Below, one piece after another: positions 1 to 7,835 of a stretch of DNA of 13,673 bases. The DNA comes from DATJUF01 sp035524095 (GTDB lineage: Bacteria > Desulfobacterota > Binatia > Binatales > Binataceae), in NCBI GenBank assembly GCA_035524095.1, contig DATKPK010000242.1, forward strand, positions 1 to 13,673, in the 5' to 3' direction. The translations under genes and the position numbers were made by a program. The number at the start of each line of letters is the position of its first letter. Within the stretch, counting starts at the first letter, position 1. The notes under the pieces are model-generated. The model was not told the origin of the DNA. It searched no databases and saw only the letters and a program-made list of their open reading frames with translations.

Positions 1-107
1 ATGCAGGTTACAACTGCGATTTTGGGGGCCGGACGCTTGCCCAGCGCTGGATCGTAACCTTTCGCATAGTTGCGGTTTGCCTCTAGCGCCTTATCGATAA
101 TGCTCAT
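1..107 (-). CDS. beta-class carbonic anhydrase, N-terminal fragment (runs off left edge)
   Basis: Only the first 35 codons are inside the window; the gene continues past base 1. The reading begins MSIIDKALEANRNYAKGY and ends in KIAVVTC. That resembles the start of short beta-carbonic anhydrases of the mycobacterial Rv1284 type, where a leader containing 'NxxYAxGF' is followed by 'IAIVACMD'. The Cys at residue 35 would be the first zinc ligand of the C-x-D-x-R motif; the Asp and Arg lie outside the window. The family hydrates CO2 to bicarbonate in the cytoplasm. The ATG at 107 is supported by a perfect AGGAGG at 119-114, six bases upstream. The gene is divergent from the fabI-like gene. The family call is from memory of the N-terminal pattern and is strengthened by a matching C-terminal fragment at the other end of the window. 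Confidence 0.75.
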   Translation of the reverse strand, partial: MSIIDKALEANRNYAKGYDPALGKRPAPKIAVVTC

Positions 108-592
108 CCTTTTCCTCCTGAAGGGCCACCAACGCGGCCAACCCGGTACTGGTTCTGTGATGACGGAGCGATGCCAAAGGTTACAGCGGCGTCCGCCGTC
201 ACCAATCCCGATTAACACCATTTAGCCGGAGCAGGTATGAGGTTCTTAGAAAGCGGTCGTGATGGAGCTTGACGTTCAGTGAGACAATGAGAATTATCCT
301 CGAAAGAAGTTAGCCGCGCTTAGTCTCGGTCTTTATTATCTTTCCATTGCAGGCCGCGTATGAGTTGCAGGTCACGGCCCGCAGCCCTTGCAAAGTACGC
401 ATGTTAGACATTGGACTTATAAAAGTGAGCAATAGGGCCGGTTTGAGTCGGCCTGCTTTCCAGGTAGCGTAACTCATGCTTTGCTGATCGCATCTAACCA
501 GCAGTCTTCGTATGGTGTGGCAAGTGTGCCAGCACCAGAGAAGTTCCCCAGCCGCCATCTAAACTGGCGAAACCGGAGCAAAGAAAAGCGGT
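108..592. other. divergent intergenic region between carbonic anhydrase and fabI
   Basis: This 485-base stretch separates two divergently transcribed genes and must hold both promoters. I see no convincing protein gene. A candidate plus-strand promoter lies at 269-297 (listed separately). An 11-codon reading frame at 237-272 has a GGAG five bases before its ATG, but it is too short to call. A GGCCG/CGGCC stem sits near 436-456. The longer minus-strand reading frames here (310-558, 474-677, 494-757) overlap the start of fabI or resemble no family I know. Confidence 0.5.
269..297 (+). promoter_or_regulatory. candidate sigma70-type promoter, possibly for the fabI-like gene
   Basis: TTGACG (269-274, five of six to the -35 consensus) and AATTAT (292-297, four of six to the -10 consensus) are separated by exactly 17 bases. 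Transcription from about 304 would leave a leader of nearly 290 bases before fabI, which is long. The match may be coincidental. Confidence 0.25.
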
Positions 593-1363
593 ATGACCCA
601 GATGCTTGCGGGTAAAAAAGGGCTGGTGGTCGGTATCGCCAATGAGCATTCGATTGCGTGGGGCTGCGCGAAAGCATTTCAGGCTGAAGGCGCGGAACTG
701 GCCGTCACTTATCTGAATCTGAAGGCAGAACCTCATGTGCGCCCGCTGGCGCAGCAAGTCGGAGCATCGGTGATTCTACCGCTGGACGTGCGCGACGAGG
801 CCCAGATGGAAGCCGTATTTAATGCCGTTAATGCCAAATGGGGGAAGCTCGATTTTCTGCTACACGCTATCGCCTTCGCGCCGAAAGAGGATCTGCATGG
901 CCGCGTGTCAGACTGTTCACGCCAGGGGTTTCTGACCGCGATGGATATTTCCTGCTATTCCTTCATCCGCATGGCGCACTTCGCTGAGCCGCTGATGACG
1001 GCGGGCGGTTGCCTACTCACCACGAGCAATTACGGCGGTGAACGAGTCGTCGAGCATTACAACATAATGGGGCCGGTGAAATCGGCGCTCGAAGGTGCGG
1101 TCAAGTATCTTGCGGCAGAATTGGGCAAGAGCCGCATCCGGGTCAATGCCCTGTCGCCGGGGCCGATCTTGACGCGGGCGGCGGGTGGGTTGGCTGACTT
1201 CGAGGAGTTGCTGCGCGAGGCGGAGCGCAGAGCACCGCTCCACGAAATGCCGCTCAGCGCTGATGATGTCGGAGCGATGGCGGCTTTTCTGGTAAGCGAC
1301 GGCGCACGCCACATCACCGGCAATGTTACTTTTGTCGATTGTGGCACGCATATTCTAGGGTGA
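593..1363 (+). CDS. fabI: enoyl-[acyl-carrier-protein] reductase, FabI type
   Basis: This 256-residue protein is the usual length for FabI, the NADH-dependent enzyme that reduces trans-2-enoyl-ACP in the last step of each fatty-acid elongation cycle. The N-terminal glycine-rich nucleotide site reads GIANEHSIAWG (residues 14-24). The FabI-style catalytic pair Tyr-x6-Lys is Tyr156 and Lys163, with the second tyrosine at 147. Met159 and Phe203 of the triclosan/substrate pocket are also present. The loop HAIAFAP (91-97) has Ala94 where E. coli FabI has Gly93, a position where substitutions reduce triclosan sensitivity. The start is the first ATG after an in-frame stop at 560; the nearest GGAG is 14 bases away, so initiation may be weak, and an ATG three codons later is also possible. 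It stands alone, with no other fatty-acid genes beside it, so it may be a second, accessory enoyl reductase. That last point is inference. Confidence 0.9.
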   Translation: MTQMLAGKKGLVVGIANEHSIAWGCAKAFQAEGAELAVTYLNLKAEPHVRPLAQQVGASVILPLDVRDEAQMEAVFNAVNAKWGKLDFLLHAIAFAPKEDLHGRVSDCSRQGFLTAMDISCYSFIRMAHFAEPLMTAGGCLLTTSNYGGERVVEHYNIMGPVKSALEGAVKYLAAELGKSRIRVNALSPGPILTRAAGGLADFEELLREAERRAPLHEMPLSADDVGAMAAFLVSDGARHITGNVTFVDCGTHILG

Positions 1364-1626
1364 GGCACATAACCTGATGTTGCACGACGGGGTACGGCAG
1401 CACTTCTGCTCTCCCCTCCAGGCGGCGAAGACGGGGTAGCGACCTTGGAAGTCCCCTTTGCACGTGGCCAAAACTCAGCCTTCGTGCGCTCCTTCGCCGC
1501 AAAGAGAATTGTCCTTTGCCCGAAAGGAGTTACAGCGAACGCAGAGTGGGCTTGACCTCGTGTTTTTATGCGGCGCGTGAACTCAACATCGAGGCCGTGA
1601 TGATAATGTTACTATTTGAAGGTGGA
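1364..1626. other. convergent intergenic region, fabI to FUSC
   Basis: The 263 bases lie between the 3' ends of two convergent genes. I find no clear intrinsic terminator. The segment around 1487-1517 (CGCTCCTTCGCCGCA followed by GAGA and CCTTT) resembles one at 12056-12085, suggesting a degenerate intergenic repeat. Confidence 0.4.
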
Positions 1627-3930
1627 TCACGTTTCGGGGGTTGTGATGCGTGCAGCGCGTCGCGGAGGGGCGGGAATATCCGCCAGATACCGATTCAGGT
1701 CGGAGAAAAGAAACACAAGTCGTCGCACGGACTCCAGCTCCGCCATCATCGTACGGCGCGGCTCGAGCGGCCAGGCTGCCAATCGAGCAAACCCTCCCTC
1801 TTCCAGGTGTGAACTGAAATCCTTGAGCGGATCCGCCAATTCATCGGCTGAGTGTTTCTGCGCGATCGCCCGGGCAGCGGAAGCGGTGAAACATTCGGCG
1901 CTGCTAAAAAAAGCCAGCCACGAGTTGAGCTGCGCACGAATCACATCGAAGACCCGCTCGCGCGCCGACTCCGTTACAGAGTCCAGTTGGGGCATTTGAG
2001 TAAGCACCCGCGCCGTCGCGATCGAGGACAGCCGGTTCACAATCCGGCGAAGAGTCCCCGCCGCTTCGACGATCCCATCATGGTAGACGGCACAGCTGCG
2101 CCCTTCTAGCCGCGCGTCCTCGGCAATCTCAAGGAATTCCGTGAGCACGCGGATCGTTTCCGAGTTCGTCTTTACGATTTGATCTTCGCTGCTCGATGCT
2201 GAGCCGCCTGGCGCTAGCGCCAGCATATTGGCAATGACTCTTCGTAGTCTGGGCAACAGGGAATCACCAGCGTATTCCGGCCACAGGGTAAAGAAGACCA
2301 CCGCCACGACCAAGTCGCCAAGCAGGACGCCCCAAATGCGCCAAAGAGGCTCGTAGATATCGACCGATGGGCTCAACCCAACGAATACCAGCGAAAAAAT
2401 AAACCCCATTTGCTTGCCTGCGTACGAAATCCTCGAATTACCAAGGGAAGAGTATGCAAATAGATAGAAGAACGCGAAGGCCGCAAGCATATAAGCTGGG
2501 AGCGTTTCGAAGTTAGGCGAGATTATAATGATAGCCAGAAGTGAAACTGCTCCTCCGATACCAAATCCGGCGACTCGGAGGTACATCTTGTGCAAGGTTG
2601 CTCCATAGGTGGGAGTCGCGATAGTTAATACGGTCACCAGTATAGTGAATAACTCCGGCCGCCGGCCGATGAGGCCGATTATATAGCAGAGCACAACGCA
2701 TAAGCCGACTTTCAAGCTATAACGCACAGCCGCAGGATCTGCACCTTTGGTTAATCGTGACACAGGAATGTTTGGCGGATCAGTGGCTGATGGCCGCGGG
2801 GGTTCATCCAGCGGGCGCTCGATGAGCCTGGCCAGCTGAGCCAATGAATCAATGAATTCCGCGAAATTTTCGATTTCCGCCGGAATGGCTTTGCCGATGT
2901 ATGCTGGTCTTATCTCAATCACGCGCGCCGCCAGAGTGTCCATCGCCAGGCGCAGAAGCGTCCGGGTAGTGGGAGTCTGCTCCTCCGTGCCTTCAGCAAT
3001 GCGCGCGGGCAGGTTGTGAGAGATATCGTCGAGCGCAGCGGCGATCGCACTTACCGCCGCTTGAATTTCGCCCGGGACCATTGTGCGAATTTCTCGAGGC
3101 AGTCTCTCTCGCGCCGCAGTGACAAAACGATCCAGTTCAATACTGATGCGAGCGGCGCGCGTGATCGCGGCAAGCAGGATCGCCCGGCGGTGCTCGGACG
3201 CGCCCTCTGCCACCGTTTTATCTAGAAGCGCCATATGTGCAGGCAGGTCGGAAGCCGGTGCCGGCAATGGCGGCCGAGCTACGCTCTCGCCAGCGAGAAA
3301 AAAGTTGGAAGCTTCGAGAAGCTGCGAACGGGCACGCGCGGCGCTCACTCCGAGAGCTTCCATCAGGATCGGCTCGCCCGGGTCAGGCCACAACCAGTTG
3401 TCAAACAGAACGATCACACCAAAGGCAACCGCGCTAGCATCGAAGGAGGCTGCTGCGTTCCAACCGATTTCCTGAGGTCCAAACACGATGTCGTAGAATG
3501 TAATGAGGCATACTATCTGTATAAGGATCAGGCCCGCGCCAAGCTTGCGCGTCGCTCCCAGATAGGTTGAAAATGAAATCCAAGCGAAGACAAACGGCAG
3601 CATCAACCACGGTGTCTCCGCCAATGCACGCGCCATCACCAGCGATGCGATGAGAGCGAGCATTACCGCGATTTGCCATGCCAGGGCCTTCCGCATGGAC
3701 ATCATTGGTCCTGCGCCGGCCAAGAGCCAGACAATTACCGCGTCTAACTTACTGTTGACGTGACAGCTCGCGTCCAGTCCAATTGCAATTGTAACAATCG
3801 TGGAGATGCGCAGAGCGGCACAGATCTTCCGGGCGTCAGGAACAAGTTCGCGTGCAACGAGCGCTTCGAGTCGATCCAGCCAGGCAAGTCGCCGTTGGAT
3901 GCCGAACTGTTTCTCTATGAATCCTGCCAT
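1627..3930 (-). CDS. FUSC-family inner-membrane efflux pump (MdtO/AaeB/YccS-like)
   Basis: This 767-residue protein has the two-half architecture of the FUSC (fusaric-acid resistance, aromatic acid exporter) family. A first membrane bundle covers about residues 36-180, with hydrophobic runs at 38-52, 64-72, 86-102, 107-122, 131-150 and 165-181. A mostly helical soluble region spans about 185-400. A second bundle covers about 402-550, including GRRPELFTILVTVLTIATPTYG (a conserved FUSC style), and a helical cytoplasmic tail follows. Such proteins pump small aromatic or amphipathic compounds with an HlyD-type adaptor and a TolC-type channel, and both partners are encoded immediately upstream. 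The start ATG lies 9 bases after the stop of the adaptor gene and has an AAGGG ribosome site. It is somewhat longer than E. coli MdtO or AaeB (about 650-690 residues). Substrate cannot be read from the sequence. Confidence 0.88.
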   Translation of the reverse strand: MAGFIEKQFGIQRRLAWLDRLEALVARELVPDARKICAALRISTIVTIAIGLDASCHVNSKLDAVIVWLLAGAGPMMSMRKALAWQIAVMLALIASLVMARALAETPWLMLPFVFAWISFSTYLGATRKLGAGLILIQIVCLITFYDIVFGPQEIGWNAAASFDASAVAFGVIVLFDNWLWPDPGEPILMEALGVSAARARSQLLEASNFFLAGESVARPPLPAPASDLPAHMALLDKTVAEGASEHRRAILLAAITRAARISIELDRFVTAARERLPREIRTMVPGEIQAAVSAIAAALDDISHNLPARIAEGTEEQTPTTRTLLRLAMDTLAARVIEIRPAYIGKAIPAEIENFAEFIDSLAQLARLIERPLDEPPRPSATDPPNIPVSRLTKGADPAAVRYSLKVGLCVVLCYIIGLIGRRPELFTILVTVLTIATPTYGATLHKMYLRVAGFGIGGAVSLLAIIIISPNFETLPAYMLAAFAFFYLFAYSSLGNSRISYAGKQMGFIFSLVFVGLSPSVDIYEPLWRIWGVLLGDLVVAVVFFTLWPEYAGDSLLPRLRRVIANMLALAPGGSASSSEDQIVKTNSETIRVLTEFLEIAEDARLEGRSCAVYHDGIVEAAGTLRRIVNRLSSIATARVLTQMPQLDSVTESARERVFDVIRAQLNSWLAFFSSAECFTASAARAIAQKHSADELADPLKDFSSHLEEGGFARLAAWPLEPRRTMMAELESVRRLVFLFSDLNRYLADIPAPPRRAARITTPET

Positions 3931-3939
3931 ACGCCCTTG

Positions 3940-5073
3940 TCAGCGATCGCCCTGAATTGTTACGACGGCGGTTGCGCCCATGCGGAAAGGAAACGCCGTA
4001 TCGCTTTGTTCCAGAACGATGCGGACCGGAAACCTTTGCGAAAGTCGCACCCAGTTGAGCGTCTCCTCGACCTGCGGCAATCCCTCAATGCTTGCTCCGT
4101 TATTTTGATAAAGCGCCCATCCGACGCCCTGCACGCGGCCGCGAAATCGCTCGTTCGGATAACTCAGGAGGTATACCTGTGCGTGCATCCCGGACCGGAT
4201 GTGCCCTAGGAAGTTTTCGCGAAAGTTAGCCAATACATACCAGGTCCGATTATCGACCAGACTCAATACTTCGTGGCCTTCGTTAGCGTACTGGCCGACG
4301 GCAGTATTCAGATTGGTTACATATGCGTCAAATGGTGCGCGCACGTAGCAATAATCGAGATTGAGCTTAGCATCGTACAGGACAGCTTCAGCGGCTTTGC
4401 GCCGTGCATTAAAGCCGCCGTACTGCCCCAGGTCGTTTTGAGCTTTAGACACTTCGCTATGTGCACTTGCGACAGCGGCCTCATCGGCGTCAACCCGGCT
4501 GCGCGCATTGAAGACGTCGTTGGAGGTAACAAAGTGCCGATTCAACAGTGGCTCGATCCGCCCCAAATATTGCCTGTCGTATGAGAGCTCGGCTTGTAAC
4601 TGCGCTTCCCGCGACCCCGCCGAGCGAATAGCGTCCTCCAGCGCCTTAATTTGAAGATTGGTCAACGCAAGATCGGCCTCCGCCTTATCCGCAGCGGACT
4701 GATATGGTCTCGGATCTACCTCGAACAAAAGCTGGCCCTCGCTGACATGTTGATTGTCTTCGATGGGCATCTGCACGATCGGGCCGCTGACGTGCGCGGC
4801 AACTCCAACAATGTTCGCACGCACATAAGCGTCGTCGGTACGCGGATATACATAGTAAAGGCGAGTGATATGGAGGCCGAGAACGATCGCTCCCAGGACA
4901 ATAGATGCACCGATCGTACGGCCAATCACTTTGAGACTAGCGGCATCCTGTGAGGTCGCGGCGAAGAGACCGCGATCCGGCGCGTGGACAAACGATGACG
5001 CGCCACCATCCCGTTGTGGTGAGGGCGGCGGCTTTACCGAGGTTTGCTCCGAGAGGGATTGCGATTCGGACAT
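3940..5073 (-). CDS. HlyD/EmrA-type membrane fusion protein (MdtN/AaeA-like)
   Basis: This is the periplasmic adaptor that joins the FUSC pump to the outer-membrane channel. From the ATG it has 377 residues. A charged, proline-rich cytoplasmic N-terminus (about 1-46) is followed by one membrane anchor (about 48-69). The hallmark YPRTDDAYVRAN then opens the first barrel-sandwich half (about 76-124, with VSEGQLLFEVDPRPYQ). An alpha-hairpin rich in Ala, Glu and Gln covers about 125-235. The returning half-motif NLDYCYVRAPFDAYV and a C-terminal beta-barrel follow. The frame is open to a TTG at 5076, but I prefer the ATG at 5073 because GAGG sits 7 bases before it. The gene begins 9 bases after the YtcA-family stop and ends 9 bases before the FUSC start, so the set is almost certainly co-transcribed. 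Confidence 0.9.
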   Translation of the reverse strand: MSESQSLSEQTSVKPPPSPQRDGGASSFVHAPDRGLFAATSQDAASLKVIGRTIGASIVLGAIVLGLHITRLYYVYPRTDDAYVRANIVGVAAHVSGPIVQMPIEDNQHVSEGQLLFEVDPRPYQSAADKAEADLALTNLQIKALEDAIRSAGSREAQLQAELSYDRQYLGRIEPLLNRHFVTSNDVFNARSRVDADEAAVASAHSEVSKAQNDLGQYGGFNARRKAAEAVLYDAKLNLDYCYVRAPFDAYVTNLNTAVGQYANEGHEVLSLVDNRTWYVLANFRENFLGHIRSGMHAQVYLLSYPNERFRGRVQGVGWALYQNNGASIEGLPQVEETLNWVRLSQRFPVRIVLEQSDTAFPFRMGATAVVTIQGDR

Positions 5074-5082
5074 CAAGATTCC

Positions 5083-5355
5083 TCAGCTGCGTGTGAAGAA
5101 ACTCAAGTAGACCAAGCAGCTGACAAGGACTGCGAGGCATGGGTAAATCAAAAGCCGGGGTCCGAGATGAGGCTCGATTCCGGTCGCCGAAAATACCGGT
5201 CGGAAGGTAGCGGCAAGTACTGCGCCGACGATCGCACAGAGCAGCCATGCGGGAAAGGTCGCTCCCGCGATGTTCACCACTGGGTCGCATGCGGCCAGCG
5301 TCAGCATTGCTAGCTGCATGCCGATTCGTTGTGCTGACTTGCTTGTCACGATCAT
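5083..5355 (-). CDS. ytcA: YtcA-family small lipoprotein
   Basis: The 90-residue protein begins with a signal segment ending in the lipobox L-A-A-C (residues 20-23), then DPVVNIAGATFPAWLLCAIVG. Two further hydrophobic helices lie at about 34-50 and 68-86. The layout (lipobox Cys, a conserved 'G..FPAW..CAI' region, two helices, ending in LSFF) matches my recollection of E. coli YtcA, which is encoded with the mdtNOP efflux genes. Asp24 directly after the lipidated Cys would favour retention in the inner membrane under the enterobacterial '+2 rule'. The start overlaps the stop of the TolC-family gene by four bases (ATGA), implying translational coupling. The role in the pump is unknown; association with a FUSC/HlyD/TolC set is what identifies it. 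Confidence 0.8.
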   Translation of the reverse strand: MIVTSKSAQRIGMQLAMLTLAACDPVVNIAGATFPAWLLCAIVGAVLAATFRPVFSATGIEPHLGPRLLIYPCLAVLVSCLVYLSFFTRS

Positions 5356-6833
5356 TTCGAGCGAACCGCCCCGGCCGCATAGACGACGGCTGCATAGGAA
5401 GTAAGTAGCTGCGCCTTACTCTGTATTAGTGTGTAGCGGGCGTTGGCGAGGTCCCGTTCGGCAGTCAATAGTTCGACTATAGTGCTTAGTCCCTGACGGT
5501 ACGTTTCGAGGTTGGCGCTGTAGGATTCTTCAGATGAGGCGATTAGGCTCTGCGCGAAGGTATACTTGCTGCGTGATGAGTCCAGCTCGAAATATGCACG
5601 CCACATCTCAGCGATCGTATTGATTTCCGCAGACGTGAGTTCTGCACGCGCAACGTCCCGATCACTCTCGGCGCGGCGCAAGTCGTTGAGCCGGGCGAAA
5701 CCAGTGAAAATGTCCCATTTCACCATCAGCAGAGCAGCATACTGAGGCTGTCCCGTTTGGACGGTCCGCGGAACCTGAAAGCTGAAGTTCCAAAGATTCT
5801 CGCCATAACTCGTCGATAACTCGACCACAGGAAAGAACTGCGCGCACGCCCGTCTCACACCCGCTTCACTGGCGCGCAGGTTCGCCGCTTGCGCGGCGAG
5901 GTCGGGCCGCTCGCGACGCGCCTCGGCGATGAAGGCCTCTACCGATCGATTCAATTCGGGAGGAGGTGTTTCGCTTTCAAGGCCTATGATTCTGACAGGT
6001 GGATCCGCGGTTATTCCAAGCGCCACCGCCATTTCTGCCTGACCATCGCGCACCATTAGTTGAGCGTTGGCGAGCTCGTAACGCGACTGAGCAACCCCTT
6101 CCTTAGCGAGCAGCAGTTCAGGCTCCGTGGCGAGACCCAGATCAACACGCTGGTGGACTGCATCCAAGTCCGTCTGTGCTAGATTGAGATTCTGCACTGC
6201 CGCGATAACGGCGCCATCGGCAGCATCGAGTGCATAGAAGGCAGACTCCGTGTTAAACACCACGGTTTGGATCGAGCGGTTGAAGGCCAGACTGGCCGCG
6301 ACTAGTTGATCTCGTGCGCTATCAGATGCCGACGCGCGGCGGTCGAAGTCCAAAAGTGTCCAGTTCATCGCTACAATCGGGTCCGCCTGCCATTGCTTGA
6401 GCGTCCCGACTAGGCCCGGCAGTTGGAACATCGTGCGTTGGTAACCATTGTCCGAACTGAAGCCTAATTGTGGATAATACGGAGCCTGAGCCGCGCCGAA
6501 GCTTGCAGCTGCTGACCGAGCGGCGCTCCAGGCTCGTTGTGTTTCAGGATTGTTAGAAAGCGCTATCTCGATGAGCGCCGGAAGATTATATTCGTGCCCT
6601 CTCTGAACCGTCGCGAAAACGTGCGGTTCTTGGACGGCGGCTCTCACGATCTCGCTCTGGTTGATCGTGTCGGATGGAGCCACCCACTCGCGGTCAATGC
6701 GCTGAGGCGCCATCTTATCGGGATAAAATTCGGGCCGATCGCCGAACTCCGCGCAACCTTGAAGGCAAGTGATCACAAGTATCATCGCGGAGATTCTCGA
6801 CCCCAACTTCCGCTGAAGCACTAGTTTGCTCAA
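5352..6833 (-). CDS. TolC-family outer-membrane efflux lipoprotein (NodT/MdtP-like)
   Basis: The 493-residue protein is the outer-membrane duct of the tripartite pump. A basic N-terminus and hydrophobic core end in a lipobox L-Q-G-C with Cys27, typical of the lipidated NodT/OprM branch. Two outer-membrane-efflux repeats follow, the first starting near YNLPALIEIALSNNPETQRAW (about 82-102) and the second in the C-terminal half, both rich in heptad-like Ala/Leu helices (for example ERDLANARYTLIQSKAQLLTSYAAVV near the end). The start is TTG at 6833, supported by GGAG seven bases upstream; a GTG at codon 5 is possible, and ATG at codon 17 would cut too far into the signal peptide. Its 3' end overlaps the ytcA start by 4 bases. 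The TTG start overlaps the stop of a short reading frame (6830-6902), discussed separately. Confidence 0.88.
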   Translation of the reverse strand: MSKLVLQRKLGSRISAMILVITCLQGCAEFGDRPEFYPDKMAPQRIDREWVAPSDTINQSEIVRAAVQEPHVFATVQRGHEYNLPALIEIALSNNPETQRAWSAARSAAASFGAAQAPYYPQLGFSSDNGYQRTMFQLPGLVGTLKQWQADPIVAMNWTLLDFDRRASASDSARDQLVAASLAFNRSIQTVVFNTESAFYALDAADGAVIAAVQNLNLAQTDLDAVHQRVDLGLATEPELLLAKEGVAQSRYELANAQLMVRDGQAEMAVALGITADPPVRIIGLESETPPPELNRSVEAFIAEARRERPDLAAQAANLRASEAGVRRACAQFFPVVELSTSYGENLWNFSFQVPRTVQTGQPQYAALLMVKWDIFTGFARLNDLRRAESDRDVARAELTSAEINTIAEMWRAYFELDSSRSKYTFAQSLIASSEESYSANLETYRQGLSTIVELLTAERDLANARYTLIQSKAQLLTSYAAVVYAAGAVRSK

Positions 6834-6902
6834 AAGACCACTCCGAGCTGCACACTGAGCATTGACTCAAATTTTCCCGACATAGAGGAAACCGCTGTGG
6901 AT
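6830..6902 (-). pseudogene. possible C-terminal remnant of an outer-membrane beta-barrel protein
   Basis: Between the guanylyltransferase stop and the TolC-family start, a reading frame ends in MSGKFESMLSVQLGVVF and then TGA at 6832-6830. The last residues alternate hydrophobic and small/polar positions and finish on Phe (hydrophobic at 0, -2, -4, -6, -8), which is the C-terminal strand signature of outer-membrane beta-barrels. The TGA shares bases with the TTG start of the next gene, an arrangement typical of coupled operon genes. The ATG at 6883 has no ribosome site, so I lean to a remnant of a deleted gene rather than a real 17-codon leader. Chance remains quite possible. Confidence 0.25.
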
Positions 6903-7835
6903 TCACACCTGTAGCCATTTCGGTCGATAGCCCAATTGATCGATCGTGGCGAAGACACGGCCGGGCTCTCCAAGGTCATTCCAGACAAGCCCAAAAACGG
7001 GAAGCACACTGAGATTTTCCGCGAACTCAGAAAGGACCGAATCCGAGAACCCATAGTCCTCCATTCCTGAATAGACTCGGCCCACGGCATCCTGTTCCCT
7101 CGCGGTGCCATAAACAGGAATCAACTGAGCGAGTGAGCCGTAAACTTGCGGCAACGCCCTTGCAAAGATATCCAGGAAAGCGCGCGCTGTGCCGGCAATT
7201 ACTGAGGTATTCCAGAGATAGCCTCTCCGCAGCAGCTCCAGCGCAAGCTTCGGATCCGGTTTTTCCCAGAATCGTTTTACCCGCACGACAGCGCTAAGAT
7301 CAAAGGCGTGGAAATCGACCGGAATTGCTGGTTCGATCCATCCGTATTGGCTTTCCGGCTTATCCGCTCTCACGCCAAGAAGAACGAGCTGGTCTGTGTG
7401 CAGGAGAGCGGACTTGGCCGCTGCCTGCACGTGGAGCATGAATCTATGTTCGTGACTTACATAATGGTCAGCCGGAAAAACGGCCACGACTCCGCGATGC
7501 CCCAACTTGATCAATCGCAAAAGTGCGTAAAGGATGGCCGGTGCGGTGCCACGATTGCTCGGCTGTACTATCACGTTCGGCGTGGAAGTATGCATCAATC
7601 TAAAATAAGGTTCATGTTCGCGGGCGAGAACTGTTATGGTGCGACTGGGTGGAATGGCTAATGCTACGCGCCGGCGCGTTTGCTCCAACAACGTCTCGTT
7701 GCCAAACAGCGAGCAGAACTGCTTCGGGGTGTCTTTACCGGTTATCTTTCGCGTGAGCGACGAAAGCCTCGTACCGTTGCCGCCTGCAAGGATAATCGCC
7801 GCTAGCGAATCGATTTCGAACTCTGACGTATGCAT
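6903..7835 (-). CDS. sugar-phosphate nucleotidyltransferase, mannose-1-phosphate guanylyltransferase-like
   Basis: This cytoplasmic enzyme would join a sugar 1-phosphate to a nucleotide, most likely mannose-1-phosphate with GTP to give GDP-mannose for surface polysaccharide. Counting from the ATG, 310 residues carry the pyrophosphorylase signature LAGGNGTRL (16-24) with PKQF (37-40). QPSNRGTAPA (91-100), FPADH (120-124), YGWIEP (164-169), FWEKPD (189-194), LWNTSV (207-212) and VWNDLGEPGR (284-293) follow in the ManC order. There is only the catalytic domain; the C-terminal beta-helix or isomerase domain of longer ManC proteins is absent. The frame is open to GTG at 7856, but a GGAGGT at 7844-7839 sits inside that extension just before the ATG at 7835, so I choose the ATG. 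The next gene starts 69 bases downstream, so co-transcription with the efflux operon is possible. The exact sugar is uncertain. Confidence 0.8.
   Translation of the reverse strand: MHTSEFEIDSLAAIILAGGNGTRLSSLTRKITGKDTPKQFCSLFGNETLLEQTRRRVALAIPPSRTITVLAREHEPYFRLMHTSTPNVIVQPSNRGTAPAILYALLRLIKLGHRGVVAVFPADHYVSHEHRFMLHVQAAAKSALLHTDQLVLLGVRADKPESQYGWIEPAIPVDFHAFDLSAVVRVKRFWEKPDPKLALELLRRGYLWNTSVIAGTARAFLDIFARALPQVYGSLAQLIPVYGTAREQDAVGRVYSGMEDYGFSDSVLSEFAENLSVLPVFGLVWNDLGEPGRVFATIDQLGYRPKWLQV

Noticed and set aside
310..757. Minus-strand reading frames of 67-87 codons between and across the carbonic anhydrase and fabI genes
   Set aside because: They overlap one another and the fabI start and resemble no known protein.
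1616..2109. Plus-strand frames opposite the FUSC gene (85-127 codons)
   Set aside because: They are shadows of the FUSC coding sequence, which has a clear membrane-protein composition on the other strand.
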